A stretch of 41,061 nt of DNA. Origin: CAYLRF01 sp964385995. GTDB lineage: Bacteria > Bacillota > Clostridia > Lachnospirales > Lachnospiraceae. The stretch is taken from the NCBI GenBank assembly GCA_964385995.1, contig CAYLRF010000006.1:1-41061 (forward strand). The letters run 5' to 3'. The notes below the pieces were generated by a model. The model was not told where the DNA came from. It made no database searches and was given only the letters and a program-made list of their open reading frames with translations. Shown piece after piece: positions 25,175-34,133 of this stretch (the stretch's first letter is position 1; the number at the start of each line of letters is the position of its first letter). The translations under genes and the position numbers were made by a program.

Positions 25175-27004
25175 ATGTGCGGATTTACGGGATTTATAGG
25201 AAAGTGCGACGATAAAGAGGCCGTGCTTTTTCGCATGATGGAGTCGATAAAGCACCGGGGCCCGGACAGTAGCGGGCAGTATACGGACGATGACGCGGCG
25301 CTCGGATTTCGAAGGCTCAGCATTATCGACATCACGGACAGCGGCGATCAGCCCATCTACAGCGAGGACGGACATCTCATTCTCGTCTTTAACGGCGAGA
25401 TATATAACTACCGCGAGCTTCGAAGCGAGCTTATGGCGGCGGGACACGTCTTTACCACGGATACGGATTCCGAGACTTTAGTCCACGGTTATGAGCAATG
25501 GGGCGAAAGGCTGGTAGATCATCTGAGGGGGATGTTCGCCTTCGTGATATGGGATAAGAATGAGAAGAGGCTCTACGGCGCGAGAGACATGTTCGGCATA
25601 AAGCCGTTTTATTACGCCGACATGAACGGCCTTTTCTTTTTCGGCTCCGAGATAAAGTCCTTCCTTTGCCATCCGGGATTTATAAAAGAGTTTAACGGGG
25701 ACGCGCTGGGGCTTTATCTCTCATTTCAATATGTTCCGACTGACGAAACATTCTTTAAGGGTGTGTTCTGCCTTCCTCCCGGACATTTTTTCACATATGA
25801 GAACGGGAAAATGACAAAAACCCGGTATTTCGAGCCGGAATTTAAAGGAGATACGACTCTTTCGTTTGACGAGGCCTCTGACGCCGTGGCTGAGACGATG
25901 AAGGAGTCGGTGGCATCCCACATGATAAGCGACGTGGAGGTCGGCTCCTACCTCTCGAGCGGAGTGGATTCCAGTTATATCGCTTATTTAGGTCAGGTGG
26001 ATCACACGTTCACGGTAGGCTTCGCGGAAGAAAAATACAGTGAGATAAATGACGTGAAGGCGTTCGCGAAGAGCGCAGGCATGGAAAACGACGCGAAGAT
26101 CATAACCGCCGACGAATATTGGGACGTTCTTTCCGACGTCATGTATTACATGGATGAGCCGGTGGCGGATCCTTCCATAGTGGGACTTTATTTTCTGAGT
26201 AAAGAGGCGAAAAAGAAGGTCAAGGTCGTACTTTCGGGAGAGGGTTCGGATGAGCTCTTCGGAGGATATAACATCTATCGGGAGCCGTTGGAGCACACGG
26301 ATTATGACAGAATTCCTTTTCCCGTAAGAAAGTTCATCGGCGCGGCCGCCGAAAGGTGTCTGCCCCGCTTTGTGAAGGGACGGGGGTTTCTCATACGCCA
26401 CTCGATGACGCTTGAGCAGCGCTACATAGGAAACGGCAAATACATTTCCGAGAGAGAAGCGAAAAGGATGCTTAAAAAAGAGGCGCGGCCCGACTGCACG
26501 AAGGTGACGGCGCCCATATTTGAGCGTGTCTCGGGGGCGGATCCCGTGACGAAAATGCAATATCTCGACATGCACCTGTGGCTTGTCCATGATATCCTGA
26601 TGAAAGGGGACAAGATGGGCATGGCCAATTCCATAGAAGTGAGGGTGCCTTTTCTTGACAAGCGGGTAATGGAACTTGCTCAGACGCTTCCCACATCCTA
26701 CAAGGTGCGGCCTCCCGAGACGAAGGCCGCGCTCAGGGCAGCGGCGGCCAAGACGATACGGACTCAGACGGCAGAGAAAAAAAAGCTCGGGTTTCCCATA
26801 CCGATGCGGGAGTGGCTGAGAAAGGATCCGTACTACGAAAGGGTCAGGGATGAGCTTACATCCGGGAACGCGAAGCGCTTTTTCGACACCGATTATCTGG
26901 TAAAACTTCTTGACGAACACAGGGCCGAAAAATACGATAACAGTCGGAGAGTATGGACGGTGTACATGTTTTTGATCTGGTACAGGAGATTTTTCGAGCC
27001 GTGA
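25175..27004 (+). CDS. asnB: Asparagine synthetase (glutamine-hydrolysing)
   Basis: AsnB converts aspartate, ATP and glutamine to asparagine. The 609-aa protein starts MCGFTGFIG, so Cys2 becomes the N-terminal glutaminase nucleophile after Met removal. The class II glutaminase domain (about 1-200, with IKHRGPDSSGQY and FNGEIYNYRELR) is followed by a synthetase domain with the PP-loop SSGVDSSYIA near 263 and LSGEGSDELFGGY near 354. Length is typical. GGGGACGG precedes ATG25175. The short icd-asnB spacer (147 bases) has only a weak terminator, so partial co-transcription is possible. Confidence 0.96.
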   Translation: MCGFTGFIGKCDDKEAVLFRMMESIKHRGPDSSGQYTDDDAALGFRRLSIIDITDSGDQPIYSEDGHLILVFNGEIYNYRELRSELMAAGHVFTTDTDSETLVHGYEQWGERLVDHLRGMFAFVIWDKNEKRLYGARDMFGIKPFYYADMNGLFFFGSEIKSFLCHPGFIKEFNGDALGLYLSFQYVPTDETFFKGVFCLPPGHFFTYENGKMTKTRYFEPEFKGDTTLSFDEASDAVAETMKESVASHMISDVEVGSYLSSGVDSSYIAYLGQVDHTFTVGFAEEKYSEINDVKAFAKSAGMENDAKIITADEYWDVLSDVMYYMDEPVADPSIVGLYFLSKEAKKKVKVVLSGEGSDELFGGYNIYREPLEHTDYDRIPFPVRKFIGAAAERCLPRFVKGRGFLIRHSMTLEQRYIGNGKYISEREAKRMLKKEARPDCTKVTAPIFERVSGADPVTKMQYLDMHLWLVHDILMKGDKMGMANSIEVRVPFLDKRVMELAQTLPTSYKVRPPETKAALRAAAAKTIRTQTAEKKKLGFPIPMREWLRKDPYYERVRDELTSGNAKRFFDTDYLVKLLDEHRAEKYDNSRRVWTVYMFLIWYRRFFEP

Positions 27005-27064
27005 GGCGGCACGTCCTCCCGCCGGTAGGGTGGGCGCGAAATCCGAATATAGAAGTAGGACTAA

Positions 27065-27102
27065 AGGGAGCGCGTAGCGCCAAACAACCGTAATATCACT
27101 TT
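27065..27102 (+). repeat. 38-nt dispersed repeat, copy 2
   Basis: This copy matches 1679-1716 with a single G-to-A change near its end. It lies in the 221-base asnB-purL spacer and is followed three bases later by a long hairpin. Confidence 0.8.
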
Positions 27103-27105
27103 CGG

Positions 27106-27137
27106 CCGTGATGTCATTTAATGAAATGATGTCACGG
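27106..27137 (+). repeat. Fourteen-bp hairpin beside dispersed repeat
   Basis: CCGTGATGTCATTT pairs with AAATGATGTCACGG over an AATG loop, with two adjacent wobble pairs. No T run follows, so it is not a standard terminator. With the 38-nt repeat it may form a small non-coding mobile or regulatory element. Confidence 0.6.
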
Positions 27138-27225
27138 AAGAGCCCCGCACAACAGACATGCGGGCAAGACGCGGGTCAGGGGGCGCCGCCCTGATATCAC
27201 GGGATAAATGTCGGGAGAAGATGTC

Positions 27226-30200
27226 ATGAGCCTTGAAAATAAATCAGCCGTTAGAAGAATATATGTAGAAAAAAAATCGCGCTTTGCCGTGCGGGCAAAG
27301 GCTCTCATGCAGGAATTAAGAGGGTATCTTGGCATAAAGTCGGTGAAAAACGTCCGCATACTTACGCGATATGATATCGAGGGCATATCTGATTCAGCTT
27401 TTTCGGAGGCGCTGTGCGGCGTTTTTGCCGAGCCGCCCGTCGACACTCTCTATCCGGAAGAATTTCCGCTCGCGGCAAACGAGAGATCATTTTCGGTGGA
27501 ATATCTTCCGGGTCAGTTTGATCAGAGAGCGGACAGCGCCGTTCAGTGCGTGCAGTTTATAAACGAGGACGAAAATCCCATCATTCGCACGGCCACCACA
27601 TACGTGATTGAGGGCGATATCACGGAAAATGAGTTTTCGAGGATAAAGACTCATTGCATAAATCCCGTCGATTCAAGGCAGGCTGATGACGCGAAGCCGG
27701 AGACATTATCCGTAAAGTACGAAAAGCCCGCCGACGTCGCGGTTTTCGACGGATTTACAGAGATGTCGAAGGAGGAGCTTTTAAAACTCTACGATTCCTT
27801 AAACATGGCGATGACCTTTGACGATTTTTGCTGTATCGCGAAGTACTTTAAGGATGAGGAGCGCCGAGATCCGACCGTGACGGAGATCAGAGTGCTTGAC
27901 ACATACTGGTCAGATCATTGCAGGCATACGACCTTCGCTACCGAAATTACGGATGTGGATTTCGGGGACGGTGACGGCGCCGTTCCGATTAAACGCGCTT
28001 ATGAGAGGTACATGGCGGATCACGACGACATTTTCGGGAAGGACGCCGCCAAAAAGCCTCACAGTCTTATGGATGTGGCGCTCATGGCGATGCTAAGGCT
28101 CAAAAAAGACGGGAAACTTACCGATATGGAGGATTCCGACGAGATAAACGCCTGCAATATCGTCGTGCCTTTAAAGGTGGACGGCAAAACCGAGGACTGG
28201 ATCATAAGCTTTAAAAACGAGACTCACAATCACCCCACGGAGATAGAACCTTTCGGCGGCGCGGCCACGTGTCTGGGCGGCTGCATACGGGATCCGCTCT
28301 CAAGCAGGACTTACGTCTATCAGGCGATGCGCGTAACCGGGGCCGCTGACCCCACGGCGCCGGCTTCGGCCACGCTTTCGGGCAAACTTCCGCAGAAGAA
28401 ACTGGTGCGGGAGGCGGCGAGGGGATACAGTTCCTACGGCAATCAGATAGGCCTTTCGACCGGGATGGTAAAAGAGATATATCACCCGGGTTACGCGGCG
28501 AAGCGCATGGAGATAGGAGCGGTGATAGGAGCGGCAAAAAAAGACGCCGTCCGCCGTAAGATGCCGCTTCCCGGCGATATAGTCATCCTCCTCGGAGGAA
28601 GAACCGGAAGGGACGGCATCGGAGGTGCGACGGGATCCTCCAAGGCGCATAATCTGCGCTCGATAGAGACATGCGGCGCGGAGGTGCAAAAGGGTAATCC
28701 CCCGACCGAGCGCAAGATCCAGAGGCTTTTTGCGAGGGAAGAGGTAAGCCGCCTCATAAGAAGGTGCAACGACTTCGGAGCGGGGGGCGTGTCGGTGGCC
28801 ATAGGTGAGCTGGCGGACGGGCTTGTAATCGATCTCGACGCTGTTCCGAAAAAATACGCGGGACTTGACGGCACCGAGACTGCCATATCGGAGTCTCAGG
28901 AAAGGATGGCGGTGGTGGTTTCTCCGGGCGACGAGAAGGCTTTCCTCGCGTACGCGAACGAGGAAAATCTCGAGGCGGTTACAGTCGCGCGAGTGACGGC
29001 CGAAAAACGTCTTATCATGCTCTGGAGAGGTAAGAAGATAGTCGATATCTCACGCGCCTTTCTGGATACGAACGGAGCCCGCCAGAAGACAAAGGTATTT
29101 GTGAAATCACCGTCACTTTCGGATTTGCCGCTTAAGTCGGAAGAAAAGTCCGGGGAACGTATCCCCGGGGACGCGGCGGACATACGCGAAAAGTGGCTTA
29201 ATACCCTGTCCGATCTTAACGTGTGTTCGCAGAAAGGCCTCGTGGAGATGTTTGACGGATCGATAGGCGCCTGTTCCGTACTCATGCCGCACGGAGGCAA
29301 ATATCAGCTGACGGAGACTTTGGCCATGGTGGCGAAGATACCGGTAAGGACCGGCAAATGCGACGCCGTGACCATGATGAGCTTCGGATTTGACCCGTAT
29401 CTGTCAAGCGCAAGTCCGTTTCACGGGGCTTCGTACGCGGTGCTGGAGTCCGTGGCGAAGATAGTGGCGGAGGGCGGCGATCCTTTAAAGATAAGGCTTA
29501 CTTTTCAGGAATATTTCGGAAGGATGACAAAAGATCCCGAAAGATGGGGCGTGCCGCTTTCGGCGCTTTTGGGGGCTTATGTGGCGCAGCTTGAGCTTGG
29601 CATACCCGCGATTGGCGGAAAGGACAGCATGTCCGGCACTTTCGGCGATATGGACGTTCCGCCCACCCTCGTCTCCTTCGCCGTGGATGTGGCCAAATGC
29701 GGCGACATAATATCCCCGGAATTTAAAGAGGCGGGCGACGCGATAGTTCTTTTGAAGATAAAAAAAGACTCGTATGAGCTTCCGGATTACGCTTACGCCA
29801 TGGATCAGTACGGCAAATTTAAAGACGACGCCCGCGCGGGCAGGATAAGGGCGGCTTATGCCCTTGACGGGCACGGGATAGCGCCCGCCGTAAGCAAGAT
29901 GGCTTTCGGGAATATGACGGGAGCGGTGATATACGAGGCCGGTTCGGACAGGGAGGGCGTGGACGCCGACGCGCTTTTTGCCCCGGCGTTCGGAAATATC
30001 ATAGCCGAGGTCAGGAAAAAAGATCTTGGAAGTCTCACGTTTAACCATATCGTAATCGGTAAGGTAACAAGTGACGGTTTTCTTTCATTCTCGCTTTCGG
30101 GCGCTTGTAAGGCAAAGGCCGCCGGGGATACGAAGGATACGGATGACGGGAGAGAAACGGCGGGAAAAACCCCGGGTCCGCGTGAAGATGAGGCACACGC

Positions 30201-31161
30201 GGAACACACGGTGCGCATAGACATAAAGGAGGCTCTTGAGGCGTGGGAAAAGCCGCTTGAAAAGGTATTTCCCACGGTATCGGGCGAAAAGGCGTCCGAA
30301 CTTCAAATTACGGAGCCCTCTTATCACGCGCCGAGCGTCTTTGTGTGTCGGCATAAGACGGCGCGTCCCACGGTGTTTATCCCGGTATTTCCGGGAACCA
30401 ACTGCGAGTATGACAGCGCTAAGGCGTTTTCGGCGGCGGGCGCCGAGGTGAACACCGTCGTCTTTAAGAATCTTACGCCTGAGGATATACGCGAGTCAGT
30501 CACGAGGTTTGAGAAAGCGATTGATAACGCGCAGATCATCATGTTCCCCGGGGGGTTCAGCGCGGGAGATGAGCCGGACGGCTCGGCGAAATTTTTCGCG
30601 ACCGCGTTCAGAAACGAAAGGCTTAAGGACGCGGTCGAAAGGCTCCTTTACGAAAGGGACGGGCTGGCACTGGGCATATGCAACGGCTTTCAGGCCCTCA
30701 TTAAGCTGGGGCTTTTGCCGACGGGACACATAACGGGCCAGAACGAAAACTCGCCGACGCTAACTTACAATACCATCGGAAGGCACGTCTCAAAGATGGT
30801 TTACACGAAGGTCGTAAGCGATAAGTCCCCGTGGCTTTCGCACGCGTCCCTTGACGGGGTATATACGAATCCCGCATCGCACGGCGAGGGCCGCTTCGTC
30901 GCCTCGCCCGAAGTCATAAGAGAGCTTTTCGCGAACGGGCAGGCAGCCACGAGATACTGCGATCCGGAAGGAAGGGTTACCATGGATGAGGAGTGGAACC
31001 CGAACGGATCTTACGAGTGCATAGAGGGAATCACGAGTCCCGACGGGAGAGTGTTTGGTAAGATGGCCCACTGCGAGCGGATGGGAGACCATGTGGCGAT
31101 GAACATAATCGGCAGGCAGGACATGGGTCTTTTCGCCGCGGGAGTGGAGTATTTTAGGTAA
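27226..31161 (+). CDS. purL: Phosphoribosylformylglycinamidine synthase, fused large form
   Basis: The enzyme makes FGAM from FGAR, ATP and glutamine in purine synthesis. At 1311 aa it is the large form that joins PurS-like, PurL and glutaminase (PurQ) parts in one chain. Landmarks: DTYWSDHCRHTTF near residue 226, FKNETHNHPTEIEPFGGAAT near 330, GGRTGRDGIGGAT near 459, and the C-terminal glutaminase with PVFPGTNCEYDS and nucleophile motif LGICNGFQAL. A hydrophilic low-complexity insert lies at about 960-992, ahead of the glutaminase part. The frame opens at ATG27208, but GGGAGAAG seven bases before ATG27226 favours the latter. Confidence 0.95.
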   Translation: MSLENKSAVRRIYVEKKSRFAVRAKALMQELRGYLGIKSVKNVRILTRYDIEGISDSAFSEALCGVFAEPPVDTLYPEEFPLAANERSFSVEYLPGQFDQRADSAVQCVQFINEDENPIIRTATTYVIEGDITENEFSRIKTHCINPVDSRQADDAKPETLSVKYEKPADVAVFDGFTEMSKEELLKLYDSLNMAMTFDDFCCIAKYFKDEERRDPTVTEIRVLDTYWSDHCRHTTFATEITDVDFGDGDGAVPIKRAYERYMADHDDIFGKDAAKKPHSLMDVALMAMLRLKKDGKLTDMEDSDEINACNIVVPLKVDGKTEDWIISFKNETHNHPTEIEPFGGAATCLGGCIRDPLSSRTYVYQAMRVTGAADPTAPASATLSGKLPQKKLVREAARGYSSYGNQIGLSTGMVKEIYHPGYAAKRMEIGAVIGAAKKDAVRRKMPLPGDIVILLGGRTGRDGIGGATGSSKAHNLRSIETCGAEVQKGNPPTERKIQRLFAREEVSRLIRRCNDFGAGGVSVAIGELADGLVIDLDAVPKKYAGLDGTETAISESQERMAVVVSPGDEKAFLAYANEENLEAVTVARVTAEKRLIMLWRGKKIVDISRAFLDTNGARQKTKVFVKSPSLSDLPLKSEEKSGERIPGDAADIREKWLNTLSDLNVCSQKGLVEMFDGSIGACSVLMPHGGKYQLTETLAMVAKIPVRTGKCDAVTMMSFGFDPYLSSASPFHGASYAVLESVAKIVAEGGDPLKIRLTFQEYFGRMTKDPERWGVPLSALLGAYVAQLELGIPAIGGKDSMSGTFGDMDVPPTLVSFAVDVAKCGDIISPEFKEAGDAIVLLKIKKDSYELPDYAYAMDQYGKFKDDARAGRIRAAYALDGHGIAPAVSKMAFGNMTGAVIYEAGSDREGVDADALFAPAFGNIIAEVRKKDLGSLTFNHIVIGKVTSDGFLSFSLSGACKAKAAGDTKDTDDGRETAGKTPGPREDEAHAEHTVRIDIKEALEAWEKPLEKVFPTVSGEKASELQITEPSYHAPSVFVCRHKTARPTVFIPVFPGTNCEYDSAKAFSAAGAEVNTVVFKNLTPEDIRESVTRFEKAIDNAQIIMFPGGFSAGDEPDGSAKFFATAFRNERLKDAVERLLYERDGLALGICNGFQALIKLGLLPTGHITGQNENSPTLTYNTIGRHVSKMVYTKVVSDKSPWLSHASLDGVYTNPASHGEGRFVASPEVIRELFANGQAATRYCDPEGRVTMDEEWNPNGSYECIEGITSPDGRVFGKMAHCERMGDHVAMNIIGRQDMGLFAAGVEYFR

Positions 31162-31178
31162 TGAATTGTCGCTTAGTA

Positions 31179-31207
31179 TTGATTTACGCGGTCGGGGAAC
31201 GTATACT
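31179..31207 (+). promoter_or_regulatory. Sigma-A promoter of gdhA
   Basis: TTGATT (31179-31184) and TATACT (31202-31207) are spaced by exactly 17 nt. Transcription would start near 31214, giving a leader of about 90 nt that contains a possible GTCCG/CGGAC closing stem. Confidence 0.72.
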
Positions 31208-31303
31208 GTAAAAGTCCGTTCGGGATATATGCGTTTTTCGCCGCGTCGGACAGGGTAGCTATAGGAAAACGTTTACAAAAACAGTTTAAAGGAGGGCAAA
31301 AAG

Positions 31304-32638
31304 ATGTCTTACGTTGACGAGGTGATTGACAGGGTTATTCGGCAAAATCCCGGGGAGCCGGAGTTTCATCAGGCCGTAACCGAGGTTTTGGATTCGCTTA
31401 AGCCTGCCATCGAGGCAAATGAGGAGAATTACCGCGGGGAAGCTCTTCTCGAGAGACTCACGGAGCCGGAGAGAGTGATAATGTTTCGGGTGCCGTGGGT
31501 GGATGACGAGGGCCGCGTACAGGTTAATAAAGGATACCGTGTGCAGTTTAACAGCGCCATAGGCCCGTATAAAGGCGGCATAAGGCTTCATCCCTCGGTG
31601 AATCTGGGCATTATCAAGTTTCTCGGGTTTGAGCAGATATTTAAAAACTCTCTTACCGGTCTTCCGATTGGCGGCGGCAAGGGCGGCTCGAATTTCGATC
31701 CCAAGGGCAAATCGGACAGAGAGGTCATGGCGTTTTGCCAAAGCTTCATGACGGAGCTTTCAAAACATATAGGGGCCGACACGGATGTTCCGGCGGGCGA
31801 CATCGGAACCGGAGCCAGAGAGATAGGATACATGTTCGGTCAGTATAAGCGTATCCGCAATCTTTACGAAGGCGTGCTGACGGGCAAGGGCCTTACCTAC
31901 GGCGGGTCGCTTGCGAGAACGGAGGCCACGGGATACGGCCTGTTATATTTCACGCAGGAAATGTTAAAACTCGCGGGGATTGACATCAAGGGTAAGACAG
32001 TCGCCATATCCGGAGCCGGAAACGTGGCTACTTACGCGGCCGAGAAAGCTGGGCAGCTTGGCGCGAAGGTCGTGACGGTTAGCGATTCGAACGGCTGGGT
32101 ATACGATCCCGACGGCATCGACGTCGCGGCCCTTAAGGATATTAAGGAAGTAAGAAGAGCTCGTCTTACGGAATACGTAAACTATCGCCCGAAAAGCGAG
32201 TATCACGAGGGCAGGGGCGTATGGACGGTTAAGTGCGACATCGCTCTTCCCTGCGCCACCCAGAACGAGCTTCATCTTGAGGACGCGAAGGCGCTGGTCG
32301 AAAATCACGTAACGGCCGTCGCCGAGGGCGCGAATATGCCGACTACTCTTGAGGCTACGCGTTACCTTCAGGAACACAAAGTACTTTTCGCTCCCGGCAA
32401 GGCGGCGAACGCGGGCGGCGTGGCCACATCGGCGCTTGAGATGAGTCAGAACAGCGAGCGTCTCAGCTGGACGTTCGAGGAAGTGGACGCGAAGCTGCGG
32501 GACATCATGGTAAATATCTGCCACAATGCCGCCGCCGCGGCCGACAGGTACGGCGCTTCGGGCAATTACGTGGTAGGCGCCAATATAGCGGGCTTTGAGA
32601 AAGTCGCAGACGCGATGATGGCTCAGGGAATAGTATAA
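31304..32638 (+). CDS. gdhA: NADP-specific glutamate dehydrogenase
   Basis: GdhA aminates 2-oxoglutarate with ammonia and NADPH to give glutamate. The 444-aa length and the motif LPIGGGKGGSNFDPKGKSD place it in the hexameric bacterial NADP-type class. The Rossmann domain includes VAISGAGNVATYAAEKA near residue 232, and the C-terminal part has AEGANMPTT and APGKAANAGGVA. AAAGGAGGG lies nine bases before ATG31304, and a clear promoter lies 100 bases upstream. It can use both the oxoglutarate and the NADPH made by the upstream icd product. Confidence 0.96.
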   Translation: MSYVDEVIDRVIRQNPGEPEFHQAVTEVLDSLKPAIEANEENYRGEALLERLTEPERVIMFRVPWVDDEGRVQVNKGYRVQFNSAIGPYKGGIRLHPSVNLGIIKFLGFEQIFKNSLTGLPIGGGKGGSNFDPKGKSDREVMAFCQSFMTELSKHIGADTDVPAGDIGTGAREIGYMFGQYKRIRNLYEGVLTGKGLTYGGSLARTEATGYGLLYFTQEMLKLAGIDIKGKTVAISGAGNVATYAAEKAGQLGAKVVTVSDSNGWVYDPDGIDVAALKDIKEVRRARLTEYVNYRPKSEYHEGRGVWTVKCDIALPCATQNELHLEDAKALVENHVTAVAEGANMPTTLEATRYLQEHKVLFAPGKAANAGGVATSALEMSQNSERLSWTFEEVDAKLRDIMVNICHNAAAAADRYGASGNYVVGANIAGFEKVADAMMAQGIV

Positions 32639-32650
32639 CGCGGGCACGAT

Positions 32651-32702
32651 GCCCCATACGAGACGTAAATAAAAGCGCGGCGTATGGGGCGCTTTTATTT
32701 TA
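32651..32702 (+). terminator. gdhA terminator with two competing stems
   Basis: A perfect 12-bp stem pairs AAATAAAAGCGC (32667-32678) with GCGCTTTTATTT (32689-32700). An alternative perfect ten-bp stem pairs GCCCCATACG (32651-32660) with CGTATGGGGC (32681-32690), using the loop of the first. The first looks like the terminator and would work on both strands; the second would disrupt it. The symporter SD TAAGGAGG begins at 32701. Confidence 0.75.
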
Positions 32703-32714
32703 AGGAGGCGGGTT

Positions 32715-34049
32715 ATGAAGAAAATAACCAATAAAGTTCTTTGGATATTCGCTGTAGGGCAGTTCGGCTGGAGTCTTCTTTCGGGGATCATAAGCAGCTG
32801 GATGGTATATTATTTTACCGGCGATAACGAGCTTTTCGGAGATTACATAACCACGACGCCGCTTTTTTTGGGACTTACGCTTTTCGGACTTGTAACGGCC
32901 GTGGGAAGGGTATTTGACGCGATAACGGATCCTCTTATCGCCAGTTGGTCGGACAGAAGCAACTTTAAAGGCGGAAGGAGAATTCCCTTTATGAGGGCGA
33001 TCGCCATACCTTTCGCCGTCGTCACGGTCGGGGTTTTCCTCTTCCCGCAGACGGAAAGTGTCGTGGCAAATGACATCATACTCTTTGTCACACTTATGCT
33101 CTTTTACCTTTTCATGACTATCTACTGCACGCCGTACAACGCCCTGATAGCGGAGCTTGGCGATACTCAGGAACACCGCATCAATGTCTCAACCTACATT
33201 TCATTCACATACATACTCGGATTTTCGATTTCGTATCTGCTACCCAATATCGCGGGCTTATTTGAGGCAAGCCTCGGAAAGGCAAACGCGGTGCGTACCG
33301 CTACGGGGCTTCTCGCGGCCGTTGCGGCCATAGCCATGCTCGTGCCGTCGCTTTTTATAAAGGAGCGGCAGTATGTGGACTCAAAACCGGTGAAGACCAA
33401 GGCGTTTAAATCTCTGTTTAAGTCCTTCGGGAACAAACAGTTTCGGCGGTTCGTATATTCGGACGTCATATATTTCTTCGCGGTTACTTTATTTCAAACC
33501 GGCCTCGCGTTTTATATCACGAAGCTTATGGGCGCGGACGAGAGCAATACCTTCCTTCTTACGGCCATCATGACCGTGCTGAGCCTTTGCATGTATCCCG
33601 CCGTAAACAAACTCGCCCCCAAACTCGGAAAGAAGAAGATCATCATATTCGGCTTCTTCGCTTACTCTCTGGTATTTCTGATCTCGTTTTTCTGCGGGAA
33701 GGGGCTTACGTGGGGATATGTCATAGCGGCTCTCGCGAGCATCCCGATGGCTATTCTCGGGATACTTCCTCAGGCGGTCGTGGCAGACATATCGGAGGCC
33801 GACACCATAGAGCACGGTGAGCAGCGAAGCGGGATGTTCTTCGCGGCGAGAACCTTCGCCATGAAGATGGGACAGGCGCTTTCGATGCTTGTCTTTACTT
33901 CGGTCACGGTATCAAAGACGGCGCAAAGTTACAGACTTACCGCTCTCATCGCCACGGTGGCGTGCGTAGTGGGTGCCGTGCTTTTCACGTTCTATGATGA
34001 AAAGTCAATCATGAGCAAGATAAAGGGCGCCGCGAACGATGTTTCATAA
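32715..34049 (+). CDS. GPH-family cation symporter (MFS)
   Basis: This 444-aa polytopic membrane protein fits the glycoside-pentoside-hexuronide:cation symporter family. The conserved loop DAITDPLIASWSDRSNFKGG near residues 68-87 (D...DP...DR...GG...R) is diagnostic, and about 12 hydrophobic segments are visible. The substrate cannot be read from sequence; sugars or sugar derivatives are usual. AAGGAGG lies seven to eight bases before ATG32715. It follows the gdhA terminator and is four bases from the frame of the hydrolase gene, so the two probably form an operon. The hydrolase resembles lipases, so a sugar substrate is not supported by context. Confidence 0.85.
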   Translation: MKKITNKVLWIFAVGQFGWSLLSGIISSWMVYYFTGDNELFGDYITTTPLFLGLTLFGLVTAVGRVFDAITDPLIASWSDRSNFKGGRRIPFMRAIAIPFAVVTVGVFLFPQTESVVANDIILFVTLMLFYLFMTIYCTPYNALIAELGDTQEHRINVSTYISFTYILGFSISYLLPNIAGLFEASLGKANAVRTATGLLAAVAAIAMLVPSLFIKERQYVDSKPVKTKAFKSLFKSFGNKQFRRFVYSDVIYFFAVTLFQTGLAFYITKLMGADESNTFLLTAIMTVLSLCMYPAVNKLAPKLGKKKIIIFGFFAYSLVFLISFFCGKGLTWGYVIAALASIPMAILGILPQAVVADISEADTIEHGEQRSGMFFAARTFAMKMGQALSMLVFTSVTVSKTAQSYRLTALIATVACVVGAVLFTFYDEKSIMSKIKGAANDVS

Positions 34050-34100
34050 GCCGTGCCCGGCGCGGATAAACGGGAGAAGAAGTTACAAAGCCGCCTTGAT

Positions 34101-34133
34101 GACGCGTTAAAAGCGGGTCGGGAAAGGGGAAAA
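34101..34133 (+). promoter_or_regulatory. Degenerate hairpin/purine leader module before the hydrolase
   Basis: GACGCG (34101-34106) faces CGGGTC (34114-34119) with one G-G mismatch, followed by GGGAAAGGGGAAAA and ATG34134. The series TGACGCG-TAAAAGCG-GTC-purines closely parallels the phd leader. Confidence 0.5.

Noticed and set aside
25988..26920. A 310-codon open frame antisense to asnB
   Set aside because: It lies wholly inside a firmly identified gene, has no recognisable motif and is explained by GC-rich codon use.
31964..32791. A 275-codon open frame antisense to gdhA
   Set aside because: It covers the gdhA coding region and terminator, with no SD or known motif.
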